In this document: positions 38,221-46,710 of the stretch, in pieces
Position numbering within the stretch: the stretch's first letter is position 1
Layout of the letters: every line of letters begins with the position of its first letter
Assembly: GCF_030814315.1 (NCBI RefSeq)
Contig: NZ_JAUSUV010000013.1
Coordinates: 1-64,000, forward strand
Direction: 5' to 3'
Length of the DNA stretch: 64,000 nt
From: Croceifilum oryzae
GTDB lineage: Bacteria > Bacillota > Bacilli > Thermoactinomycetales > Thermoactinomycetaceae
Translations under genes and position numbers: made by a program
Notes under the pieces: model-generated
Seen by the model: the letters and a program-made list of their open reading frames with translations, nothing else
What the model was told of the DNA's origin: nothing
The model's database searches: none

Positions 38221-38703
38221 TTATTGAATTTCCTTTTTACTCAACAAAACAATCTGCTCTCTCCATTTCTGATGATCTACTTCTGAAGAGAAAGCCCTCT
38301 TAGGGACAATAACCGCGCACGTCTTTTGTACATAAATTAAATAAACTTGCGGTCTATCTACAATTCGATGAATGAGATCCCAAGAAAAAGTCGAGCCTGA
38401 TGAAGGAGATAATGTTTCTAAACCCTCTTCCGTGAATTGCACGTAACTAGATCCAAAAAAACCCATCTTTGTGGCTTGCCGAAGCCCTCTAAAAATAAAT
38501 ATTTCTAGGTAAAAGAATGTCACTATACAAAAAGGAAGCACCATCTCCCAAAAACTCTGATTTGAATGTAAGGCTGAATAACTGAGAATCATTGGAACTG
38601 TAAGCATTATACCAAAGTTAAGAAGCCCAGAAGATGTATGCAGGTAATGATATCTTGGAAATTGAAGATAGTCCCTTTTTGTATAATCAAAGGAAATTCG
38701 CAT
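38221..38703 (-). CDS. YcxB-like membrane protein
   Basis: Seen: 160 residues with two membrane segments (about 27-45 and 52-70). A cytoplasmic part follows with VQFTEEGLETLSPSSGSTFSWDLIHRIVDRPQVYLIYVQKTCAVIVPKRAF, the YcxB-type pattern. The family has no settled function. GGGAGTG lies about six bases before the ATG. Same direction as cotE but separated from it by a terminator. Confidence 0.7.
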   Translation of the reverse strand: MRISFDYTKRDYLQFPRYHYLHTSSGLLNFGIMLTVPMILSYSALHSNQSFWEMVLPFCIVTFFYLEIFIFRGLRQATKMGFFGSSYVQFTEEGLETLSPSSGSTFSWDLIHRIVDRPQVYLIYVQKTCAVIVPKRAFSSEVDHQKWREQIVLLSKKEIQ

Positions 38704-38817
38704 ATCAACACTCCCTGAATTATGTTATTTAAAAATTAATTATGCCATATTCAGAAGTAATAGTCATATTTTAATAGAAAAAATTATTCTATTAATCACT
38801 TAATTAGTTAATAAAAA

Positions 38818-38851
38818 TAAAGCTACTGGCAGCGCTTGCCAGCAGCTTTAT
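38818..38851 (-). terminator. Terminator after cotE
   Basis: Arms AAAGCTACTGGCA and TGCCAGCAGCTTT around GCGCT, with a T-rich minus-strand tail directly after the cotE stop. Confidence 0.85.
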
Positions 38852-38857
38852 TATGGA

Positions 38858-39448
38858 TCAGTCTTCCAAATCATCAAAGACTAAGTCTGGATCTAAGTCA
38901 TCAAAGGTGTCGTCTTCGTCTTCTTCAGCCATCTCGCTTATGAAGTCTTCTTTGTCTTTATCATCCCAATCACCAAGCTCATGTGGGAAGACGGCTACTG
39001 TGACTTTTGTTTCCCCTATCAGCTCCACAACAAACTCTTTTTCCACTTTGATGGAAATGGAATCTTTATGGGGAGAAAGCTTTGCTGCTACACAATTGGG
39101 AGTCTGTGTGCAAAGGGTACTTACATTCACAGTCCCTTCGCGTGTGTAGCGATCATAGTACGTAAGTGGAATCTTTTCTGCATAGTGTACAGTTTCTGTC
39201 ATTACATCTGTTTTGGTATTTCCTTTGGTGGAGTACCAAATATTCACATCATACGTACCACGTACCTCGACCGCTTCACCTACTTTAGAGCTTTCATAAT
39301 TGTGATTAATCAACCACGCTCCCAATATGTGGTGAATGTGGTCAGGTGGGTGGATGGAGTGTTTCACTTGACAAAACTTCCGTCCTTTCCCACAAATCGC
39401 TCTCGACATGATTTGACGGTATTCAACTGATCGATCTGTATTTGCCAC
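38858..39448 (-). CDS. cotE: Outer spore coat morphogenetic protein CotE
   Basis: Seen: 196 residues, GTG start with AGGAGGG upstream. YRQIMSRAICGKGRKFCQVKHSIHPPDHIHHILGAWLINHNYES and VEVRGTYDVNIWYSTKGNTKT match the conserved CotE N-terminal half. The last ~40 residues are strongly acidic (EEDEDDTFDDLDPD), as in the family. Known: CotE assembles the outer spore coat around the forespore. Context: ricA-cotE order as in B. subtilis. A CATATACT at about 39482-39489 resembles a sporulation -10 element but lacks a good -35. Confidence 0.93.
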   Translation of the reverse strand: MANTDRSVEYRQIMSRAICGKGRKFCQVKHSIHPPDHIHHILGAWLINHNYESSKVGEAVEVRGTYDVNIWYSTKGNTKTDVMTETVHYAEKIPLTYYDRYTREGTVNVSTLCTQTPNCVAAKLSPHKDSISIKVEKEFVVELIGETKVTVAVFPHELGDWDDKDKEDFISEMAEEDEDDTFDDLDPDLVFDDLED

Positions 39449-39538
39449 CTTATTCCCTCCTCAAACGGTCGTTCACTTGAGTATATGCAGGGCGCACGCC
39501 TAGGGTGCATGAGGGTGTTAACAGATCTCAAAGTTTTT

Positions 39539-39979
39539 TCATTTTGAACGGCTTTTGCAGCCACACGAGCCGCCGGAACCACAGCCTCTAGCGACTTCTC
39601 CGCCAACTTCAACATGAATTTTTGCTGATACCGTTTCTGCAACGACACGTTGAATGGTTTGCAGAAGATCGTTTATCTCCACTTGGTATTGCTGGTATTC
39701 CTTCACAATCGGAAGGTGATCAAATTCGTACTGGAGCTGTTCCAATTCTTTTTCCAGCAGACGAACATACTCGCTTTTTTGATAATGTTTGGCGTGAACC
39801 AATTCTTTTTGTTTCTTCTTAATTTCATCAATTAACTGGTTAACCCTTGGACTATCCTGAACCTGTTTCTCAGCTTGGCGGAAGCGTTCAACTTCCGCTG
39901 ATGCACCTACTTGTTCAGAAAGTTTTTTTGCAAACGCGAGCACGGGATGTTCCATTACATCCTTCACCTGCCATCCCAT
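39539..39979 (-). CDS. ricA: RicA/YmcA-like regulatory protein
   Basis: Seen: 146 residues, largely helical (YlbF/YmcA fold): AFAKKLSEQVGASAEVERFRQAEKQVQ, IDEIKKKQKELVHAKHYQK, YQQYQVEINDLLQTIQRVVA. The C-terminal tail CGSGGSCGCKS adds three cysteines. Known: RicA works with RicF (YlbF) and RicT (YaaT) in a complex with iron-sulfur clusters that promotes RNA processing and phosphorelay activity. The ATG at 39979 abuts the miaB stop; an ATG eight codons later with AGGTGAAGG before it is an alternative start. Gene order miaB-ricA-cotE matches B. subtilis. Confidence 0.85.
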   Translation of the reverse strand: MGWQVKDVMEHPVLAFAKKLSEQVGASAEVERFRQAEKQVQDSPRVNQLIDEIKKKQKELVHAKHYQKSEYVRLLEKELEQLQYEFDHLPIVKEYQQYQVEINDLLQTIQRVVAETVSAKIHVEVGGEVARGCGSGGSCGCKSRSK

Positions 39980-41464
39980 CTAAGCAACCGGAGCTTTCTG
40001 TTGTGGTTGATCTTCCAACCAAACACCTGTTAACGACCAAGTCTTAGGGTCTTCAATGCGAACCATGACCATCTTACCAATTAAACTTTTAGGTCCAGCA
40101 AAGTTTACTAGTTTATTCGTACGAGTCCGGCCGGAGAGAACATCTGCATTTTTCTTACTTTCGCCCTCGACTAATACTTCTACCACTTGACCACGTAACT
40201 CTTCGTTTTTACGACGACCGATTTCATTTAAGGTTTGATTTAGTCTTTGAAGTCGTGCCTTTTTCACTTCCATCGGGATATCGTCCTGCATCTTAGCCGC
40301 TGGAGTCCCTTCACGAGGGGAGTAGATAAAGGTAAAGGCGGAATCAAATTCCACTTCTTTGACTAACGAAATGGTCTCTTCAAATTGCTCATCTGTTTCA
40401 CCTGGGAAACCGACAATGATATCCGTTGTCAGAACCACATTTGGCACTGCCTCTTTGATTTTACGCACTAAGTCTAGATAACGTTCCCGATCATATTTGC
40501 GGGCCATTAATTTCAGGACCTCACTACTGCCTGATTGAACAGGAAGATGAATATGTTCTACCAAGTTACCACCTTTGCCAAGTACTTCTACTAAGTGGTC
40601 ATCAAAGTCGCGTGGATGGCTCGTCGTAAAGCGAATTCGCGGAATGCCAATCTTACGTACATCGTCCATTAAATCGCCGAAGAGATAGTTCAGATCCTCG
40701 AGATCTTTTCCATAGGCATTTACATTTTGACCGAGCAATGTTACTTCTTGATAGCCTTTACGAGCTAACTCTCGGATCTCGCCTAATACATCTTCAGGGC
40801 GGCGACTACGCTCTTTTCCGCGAGTGTAAGGAACGATACAATAGGTACAGAATTTATCACAACCGTACATGATATTTACCCAAGCACGCAATCCATCTGC
40901 ACGTACTTTCGGCATATTCTCTACTACATCTCCCTCTTTTGACCAAACTTCGATTACCATCTCCTTACTCATGAGCGCATTGTGCACCAAATGAGGTAGG
41001 CGGTGAATGTTATGAGTTCCAAATACCAAATCCACATTTTGATAACTTTTTAGGATGCGATTTACGACGGATTCTTCTTGGGACATACATCCACATACAC
41101 CTAGAATTAGATTAGGCTTCTCAAGTTTGAGATGTTTGAGCCGGCCTAACTCTCCAAACACTTTATCCTCGGCATTTTCACGAATGGCACATGTATTGAG
41201 CAAGATGATATCTGCATCACGTTCATCTGTAGTCGGTAAATACCCCATCATCTCAAAAATCCCTGCCATTGTCTCGCTGTCATGAACGTTCATTTGACAG
41301 CCAAACGTTTGAATCAAATATTTATGACCTACACCGATCTGTTTCATCTCATCTGGTAGTGTCTCAAACTGCAAAACTTGTACTTCTTCTTTCCCACGCT
41401 TTTTCGCTTCTCTTAAGTCAGGGGCTTGAAAGTATTGAGAGAAGTCTTTTTTCATTTTACTCAT
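39980..41464 (-). CDS. miaB: tRNA-2-methylthio-N6-dimethylallyladenosine synthase
   Basis: Seen: about 494 residues from ATG 41464 (GAGGTGG upstream). The N-terminal domain has [20 protein letters not shown] and [10 protein letters not shown] with the three cluster cysteines. The radical-SAM motif is CDKFCTYC, and a C-terminal TRAM domain has [11 protein letters not shown]. Known: it adds methylthio to i6A37 of tRNA after MiaA. The earlier in-frame start lacks a ribosome site. Confidence 0.98.
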   Translation of the reverse strand: MSKMKKDFSQYFQAPDLREAKKRGKEEVQVLQFETLPDEMKQIGVGHKYLIQTFGCQMNVHDSETMAGIFEMMGYLPTTDERDADIILLNTCAIRENAEDKVFGELGRLKHLKLEKPNLILGVCGCMSQEESVVNRILKSYQNVDLVFGTHNIHRLPHLVHNALMSKEMVIEVWSKEGDVVENMPKVRADGLRAWVNIMYGCDKFCTYCIVPYTRGKERSRRPEDVLGEIRELARKGYQEVTLLGQNVNAYGKDLEDLNYLFGDLMDDVRKIGIPRIRFTTSHPRDFDDHLVEVLGKGGNLVEHIHLPVQSGSSEVLKLMARKYDRERYLDLVRKIKEAVPNVVLTTDIIVGFPGETDEQFEETISLVKEVEFDSAFTFIYSPREGTPAAKMQDDIPMEVKKARLQRLNQTLNEIGRRKNEELRGQVVEVLVEGESKKNADVLSGRTRTNKLVNFAGPKSLIGKMVMVRIEDPKTWSLTGVWLEDQPQQKAPVA

Positions 41465-41728
41465 GCTCCCACCTCTACATTCTCGTTTATTTTCTATATA
41501 CTCATCTATATTTAAAATGAAATTAGTACTCTTCATCCTGAATTACTTAGATAAAAAACAATCTACAACTAAGTTATTGTACCTGAAATTCCGCATTTCT
41601 TCAATGATAGCTTAATAATCAACCTACTATTCCTAAAAATAGAAATAAAGTAATCTTCACACGTTCGCTTTATGCATGGTGTATAATATTTTTATTGTCG
41701 AAAGAATGGTGAAACGGAGGCTTTATTT

Positions 41729-42553
41729 ATGTCTAATAAACATTTAATCGTGCTAGATTTAGATGGAACATTACTAACAAAAGATAAAAAAATATCCCAA
41801 ACCACGAAACAAGTCCTACACCAAGCTATGAGAGAAGGACATGAAGTTGCCATTGCAACAGGACGCCCTTATCGGATGAGCAGCCAGTATTATCAGGAGC
41901 TGGGCTTGCGCTCACCAATCGTAAACTATAATGGTGCACTTAGTCATCATCCACATGATGCATCCTTTGAAAAACATCATATTACGATTCCATTAGAACA
42001 AGCTCATCATATTATCGAGACCTGTTACTCTCTCGATATGCCAAATATTCTCGTAGAAATTGAAGATCATATCTACTCCACCATCGCAGGAAACGAAGAT
42101 CCAAATCATAAATTCTTCGCTTTAAATGCAAAGCAAATTCATACAGGTGATCTGCTTCAATTACTAAAAGACCATCCAACTAGCATGCTCATACAATTCC
42201 ATGACCATCATAACTGGGATGAAATTCAAAAAACCTTTACCGATCGTCACAGTCATATCGTACATCATCGTAGATGGAACGAACCTTTTCAAGTGATGGA
42301 AGTCCTACGACAAGGTGTTGACAAAGCCGTTGGCGTAGAACGAATCGCTCGTTATTACGATATCCCTACAGAGCGGATTATCGCTTTCGGTGACGAAGAT
42401 AACGATATGGAAATGCTCCAGTACGTCGGTAAGGGAGTCGCCATGGGAAATGCTATCGAAGCCTTAAAAAAGGTTGCAGATGATGTTACCGATCACAATG
42501 ATCATGATGGTGTAGCAAATTACTTGAAAAAATATCTCAAACTACACTCTTAA
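41729..42553 (+). CDS. Cof-type HAD-superfamily hydrolase
   Basis: Seen: 274 residues. LIVLDLDGTLLTKDKKISQTTK has the nucleophile Asp10-x-Asp, ATGRPYRM motif II, and GDEDNDMEMLQYVGKGVAMGNA motif IV; the mid-protein Cof cap carries many histidines. CGGAGG precedes the start. Known: Cof-like phosphatases act on sugar phosphates, pyridoxal phosphate or flavin mononucleotide; the substrate here is not assignable. It reads opposite to its miaB neighbour and is closed by a strong terminator. Confidence 0.92.
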   Translation: MSNKHLIVLDLDGTLLTKDKKISQTTKQVLHQAMREGHEVAIATGRPYRMSSQYYQELGLRSPIVNYNGALSHHPHDASFEKHHITIPLEQAHHIIETCYSLDMPNILVEIEDHIYSTIAGNEDPNHKFFALNAKQIHTGDLLQLLKDHPTSMLIQFHDHHNWDEIQKTFTDRHSHIVHHRRWNEPFQVMEVLRQGVDKAVGVERIARYYDIPTERIIAFGDEDNDMEMLQYVGKGVAMGNAIEALKKVADDVTDHNDHDGVANYLKKYLKLHS

Positions 42554-42567
42554 TAATAGAAAATAAT

Positions 42568-42622
42568 AAGAGGTTCCTCTATTTTTGTTTGCGTAATAGC
42601 AACAAAAATAGAGGAACCTCTT
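42568..42622. terminator. Strong terminator after Cof hydrolase
   Basis: Long stem AAGAGGTTCCTCTATTTTTG with its full complement around a short loop; T-rich flanks on both strands. Confidence 0.9.
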
Positions 42623-42711
42623 TCGTTAGTTCTAAAAAGATAGTTGTCTCATAAATAGAAGGTAAAAGCTAGTAACTGACCACTGACTGCTGACTAAACA
42701 AGGAGGATACT

Positions 42712-43038
42712 ATGGACAAGAAATGGCTCCCCACCATCATGCAATCCTGCTTAGTAACCACAATCGCAATTAATCTGATGCTAGTCGCCATGTTTCTCTG
42801 GATACCAAATACACCGTCAGTCCCTGCTACTGCATACCCCACTCAAAATGGAGTAAAAAATGAATACACATCGGAACTACAAAGCCGTCAAGACAAAGGC
42901 GACTATCAAGTCGAAGCCTATCAGGAATATGAGATTACACAGGATGCAAACGGGAAAGTTATCAAAAAAGAAGCAACAGATGAAACAACCTATCTTCGCT
43001 ATTGGAATGGAGAAAATCCTACCGAATCAGCTGAATAA
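42712..43038 (+). CDS. Small single-pass membrane protein of unknown function
   Basis: Seen: 108 residues. A short basic start (MDKKW) leads into one membrane segment (about 10-31). The outside part is polar, with EYEITQDANGKVIKKEATDETTYLRYWNGE. AAGGAGGATACT before the ATG is a strong ribosome site, supporting a real gene. No family was recognised. It converges on the rmlA-like gene, with five bases between stop codons. Confidence 0.65.
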   Translation: MDKKWLPTIMQSCLVTTIAINLMLVAMFLWIPNTPSVPATAYPTQNGVKNEYTSELQSRQDKGDYQVEAYQEYEITQDANGKVIKKEATDETTYLRYWNGENPTESAE

Positions 43039-43043
43039 ATTCA

Positions 43044-43778
43044 TTATTTCACTTCTATATCATCATAAGCTATCTCGCTAGATAGCTTATTTGCAACTGC
43101 TAGAGAGGGAAGGGTTCCCGCATCCGTCCACCATCCATCTAGTATGTCGTAGGTTAGTTGTTTTCTGCTAATATAAGCATTATTTACATCGGTTATTTCA
43201 AGTTCTCCACGCTTTGATGGTTGAAGTGTTTTGATAATCTCAAAGACATGGTGGTCATATAGATAAATCCCAGTTACTGCGTAGGAACTTTTTGGATGGG
43301 CGGGTTTCTCTTGAATGGATATAATTTGATCTCCTTCGATCTCTGGTACACCAAAGCGCTTAGGGTCATCTACTCGTTTAATCATAATTTTAGCACCTTG
43401 GACCTGATCCTGAAACGTTTGAACACAGGATGAGATATCATCTAAAAATACGTTATCCCCCAGAAGAACCGTCACCAAATCATCGCCAACAAAATCTTCC
43501 GCTAGCCCCAGTGCCTGAGCAATCCCACCTGCTTGATCCTGAACCTTATAGGTAAACGAAACTCCAAACTCGACTCCACTTCCCAAGAGGTTAACCACGT
43601 CTCCCATATGCTCTCTACCTGTCACGATCAATATATCTCGAATTCCAGCTTGACGTAACTTATAGATCGGATGATAAATCATAGGGTATTCTCCAACGGG
43701 AAGTAGATGCTTATTTGTTACTTTCGTTAATGGATATAGCCGTGAACCGGTTCCACCTGCTAGAATCACACCTTTCAT
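43044..43778 (-). CDS. Second glucose-1-phosphate thymidylyltransferase (RmlA paralogue)
   Basis: Seen: about 244 residues. MKGVILAGGTGSRLYPLTKVTNKHLLPVG is almost identical to the start of the rmlA at 11852-12565, and GDNVFLDD, EKPAHPKSSYAVTGIYLYD and WWTDAGTLPSLA follow. ATG 43778 has GAGGTG upstream. The body differs clearly, so it is a diverged paralogue rather than a recent copy. Known: it makes an NDP-glucose from sugar-1-phosphate. Context: downstream of the polyketide-like operon but about 470 bases away, across a repeat. Inferred: it could supply dTDP-sugar to the glycosyltransferase-like protein of that operon. Confidence 0.9.
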   Translation of the reverse strand: MKGVILAGGTGSRLYPLTKVTNKHLLPVGEYPMIYHPIYKLRQAGIRDILIVTGREHMGDVVNLLGSGVEFGVSFTYKVQDQAGGIAQALGLAEDFVGDDLVTVLLGDNVFLDDISSCVQTFQDQVQGAKIMIKRVDDPKRFGVPEIEGDQIISIQEKPAHPKSSYAVTGIYLYDHHVFEIIKTLQPSKRGELEITDVNNAYISRKQLTYDILDGWWTDAGTLPSLAVANKLSSEIAYDDIEVK

Positions 43779-43893
43779 GATATACACCTCATTTGTTTAA
43801 GGAATAGTGTTAGATCAAGTGACGTCAGTATCAGCTAATTAACTCATAGGAGAAAAGTGGGCCTGTTGATGAGCCTGTTATGGAAGCTGGTCC

Positions 43894-44092
43894 GGGGCAT
43901 GTATCTGATCACAGCTCAAATAGTGAGCCTGCGAGGATGTGAAAAAGCAAGTCCGCTCCGTCATTCTTCGCTTCGGGCAAGTGGCAAAAACTCGCAAAGT
44001 ACGCTCAAACATTTGCCACAAAACACCCTAGCTTCGAATAGCTGCGCTAAGCAGGCTCACTAACATCGCTATGTGATGAGACACATTGCCCC
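43894..44092 (-). repeat. Dispersed ~200-bp repeat, copy 2
   Basis: Inverted copy of 26086-26280. Shared blocks, read here on the minus strand, include TTTGCGAGTTTTTGCCACTT, GCCCGAAGCGAAGAA and GAGCGGACTTGCTTTT. The ends again form GGGGCA-TGTATCTG inverted repeats. The wider gap 43779-44245 holds no gene; apart from the repeat its last 150 bases show nothing recognisable. Confidence 0.85.
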
Positions 44093-44245
44093 TCTTCCAC
44101 TTCCCTGCTGGATCGGTATTTGAGCAGTGGTCGGACAGACTCTCCCAGCTCTGATCACCCAATAGGCCTAATAAACAGCTGATTATCAAGACCTATCCCG
44201 GTCGTTCTTCGTGAACATATCCATTAAAGAGACAAGCTCATCCCT

Positions 44246-46696
44246 CTACTCATAACGACCCAACACCAACGAATGATAATTCCCTCCATACGCATACGAA
44301 CTAATCAACGCATGATCGGTCTGCACCTTACGCGGCTCTCCGATTACATAATCAAGACTTACATCTGACATCGGATTTTCTAAATTCCGTATAAAAGGAA
44401 TCGTACCATCCAGCGCAGATAGAGCGGTTAACAAGCCAATTGAACCTGCTGTACCATGTGTTTCTCCAAAGATGGAACCCGGGGCACTAACAGGGACTCT
44501 ATCCTGGAACACTTGATGAATCGCTTTTGCTTCAATCGGATCAAAAACATGATGACCATTCGCTGCGGCAGAGATATAACCGATATCTTCTGTAGCTAAA
44601 CCAGCATCCGATAGAGCCAGCTCAAATGACTTTGTCCACTCAGTTCCCTCCGGATTTAAACCTGCAATTTTATGATGATCGGATGTCATGCCAAACCCTT
44701 TACATTCAGCGAGAATCCGCGCATTACGAGCCTTTGCCGCTTCTTCACTCTCCACGATCATTGCCACGCTTCCCTCTCCAAGCACGACTCCATCTCGATC
44801 ACTCGCAAATGGTCTTGACTTGGTTTTGCTCAAGAAGTTAGGAATCCGGCCATGACCCGCAAGTAACGGCTCATTAAACTCATCGGATGTCACGACAATG
44901 ACCGTATCACATCCACCTAGTTGGATTAGGGAGTAAGCATAATATAGAGCGCTAATCGCTGAGACTCCACCCGCCGTAATCGTGGAAGTAGGACCCTTAA
45001 TTTTAAAATGCAATCCAATATGACCTGCAGCAGCATTCATCACCGTATTCGGGAAGAGCTGAGCATTCGCCATCTTAGCTCCTTCTTGAATGACTACACG
45101 GTTAAAGGACTCTACCGTCTCAGTCGGACCTGTACCCGTCGCGAAAATCACGCCTACTTTCTCGCTATTATCACGGGTAATCTTGAACTTGGCATCATCC
45201 AATGCCATTTTCGTGACCGCAACTGCTTGCTTACTTAGTGCGTCCATTCTTCGTAACATGCTTGGATTGATCATCTTTTTATAAGGAATATCAGGAATTT
45301 GTCCAGCTTCTGACTGGCCGTAAGGCTTCGTATCAAATCGGCTCACTTCCGAAATTCCGCTCGCTTCACCTTTTACCAGTTGATCAAACTGTTCCATGTT
45401 GGCCACATTACCAGCTAACACACCTACACCTGTTAGCAAAACTTTCTTCCGAGGAGTAGGGGCTGGAGTTGGTTTTTGATCATCATGCTTGCCAAAAAGG
45501 GCGGTTGCATTATTCCCACCAAATGCAAATGAGTTAGAGAGAACAGTATTTAGCTCTGTTGTGCGTCCTTGATTGGGAACAAAGTCCAAATCAAATTTTT
45601 GGCTCTCTTCATCAAAGTTGACGGTAGGAGGGACAAAAGAACGATGAATCGCTAAGACAGAAGTAACGGCTTCGACTGCCCCAGCAGCTCCTAGTGTATG
45701 ACCCAACATGGATTTGGTGGATGAGATGGGAACGGCTTGTTCTTTGATAATACTCCGTAGCGCCTTTGGCTCAGAAGCATCATTGGTCGGTGTACCTGTT
45801 CCATGACCATTGATATAAGAGAGATCCTGTTCGGTCAATCCAGCCTTGTTCAATGCCCCTTTCATCGAGCGAATCGCACCTGCGCCGCCCGGATCGGGTG
45901 CCGTCTGATGGTAGGAATCAGCTGAGAGATCATAATCGAGAACTTCAGCTAAAATCGTAGCACCCCGTGCACAAGCGTCTTCCATTCTCTCTAAAATGAG
46001 GATTCCCGCTCCTTCCCCGATATTTAAACCATGACTTTGGCTATAAGGTGCACATGGTTCACTAGACAAAGCTTGTAAGCTATTAAAACCACTAAACGAC
46101 AGGAATGTTAGAGGATCCACTCCCCCGGCAATCATCACATCTGCTTTCCCTGTGCGAATAATATCTGTTGCATACCCAATCGAATTAGTTCCGGCTGCAC
46201 ATGCATTGGAAATGACACTTTTCGGTCCTTTGATGCCAAGTGCATGGGCGATGTTGTCGCACGGAGTGTGAACAGGGTATTTATAGAGCAGACTTACATC
46301 GGTTTGATCTAATCCATTTTCAATCCATTGCTTGTGAAAAATTTCTCCACTACGCATCCCACCCAGTGAGGTTCCTAAAACGATACCAACCCGATAGGGA
46401 TCTAATTTAGATAGATTCATTTTGGCAAATTGAACTGCCTCGCGGGCAGCTAAAACCGCAAACTGTCCCGCTCGATCCATCTGTTTTAGTTCTTCGTCGG
46501 TAAAGTGATCTTCCGGTCTGAAATGACTCACTTCGCCTCCAAATTTCGTATTGATTTGGGACAAGTCTAAGGAAGTGACCGGTTTAATTCCACTTTTACC
46601 AGCAACCACATGCTCCCAAAACTCTTCTACATCATTGCCATTTGCACAGATGATCCCTACGCCTGTTACGGCGATGCGGGCTTTTTGGATTGACAT
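44246..46696 (-). CDS. Fused ketosynthase / chain length factor (type II PKS-like)
   Basis: Seen: about 816 residues forming two thiolase-fold halves. Half 1 (about 1-405) keeps the full KAS II triad: NACAAGTN (Cys about 166), NGHGTGTPTND and MLGHTLGAAG. Half 2 (about 415-816) has TAGGVSAIS in place of the Cys, ANGHHVFDP, and GETHGTAG in place of the second His, so it should be unable to condense, like a chain length factor. Known: type II PKS systems use separate KS and CLF proteins; a single fused gene is unusual. ATG 46696 is preferred over GTG 46702. It is the last gene of the operon. Confidence 0.9.
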   Translation of the reverse strand: MSIQKARIAVTGVGIICANGNDVEEFWEHVVAGKSGIKPVTSLDLSQINTKFGGEVSHFRPEDHFTDEELKQMDRAGQFAVLAAREAVQFAKMNLSKLDPYRVGIVLGTSLGGMRSGEIFHKQWIENGLDQTDVSLLYKYPVHTPCDNIAHALGIKGPKSVISNACAAGTNSIGYATDIIRTGKADVMIAGGVDPLTFLSFSGFNSLQALSSEPCAPYSQSHGLNIGEGAGILILERMEDACARGATILAEVLDYDLSADSYHQTAPDPGGAGAIRSMKGALNKAGLTEQDLSYINGHGTGTPTNDASEPKALRSIIKEQAVPISSTKSMLGHTLGAAGAVEAVTSVLAIHRSFVPPTVNFDEESQKFDLDFVPNQGRTTELNTVLSNSFAFGGNNATALFGKHDDQKPTPAPTPRKKVLLTGVGVLAGNVANMEQFDQLVKGEASGISEVSRFDTKPYGQSEAGQIPDIPYKKMINPSMLRRMDALSKQAVAVTKMALDDAKFKITRDNSEKVGVIFATGTGPTETVESFNRVVIQEGAKMANAQLFPNTVMNAAAGHIGLHFKIKGPTSTITAGGVSAISALYYAYSLIQLGGCDTVIVVTSDEFNEPLLAGHGRIPNFLSKTKSRPFASDRDGVVLGEGSVAMIVESEEAAKARNARILAECKGFGMTSDHHKIAGLNPEGTEWTKSFELALSDAGLATEDIGYISAAANGHHVFDPIEAKAIHQVFQDRVPVSAPGSIFGETHGTAGSIGLLTALSALDGTIPFIRNLENPMSDVSLDYVIGEPRKVQTDHALISSYAYGGNYHSLVLGRYE

Positions 46697-46710
46697 GTCC
46701 ACTCACCACC

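Noticed and set aside
39364-39648. 94-residue minus-strand frame between ricA and cotE
   Set aside because: It covers the end of ricA and the start of cotE in another frame and has no ribosome site or family resemblance.
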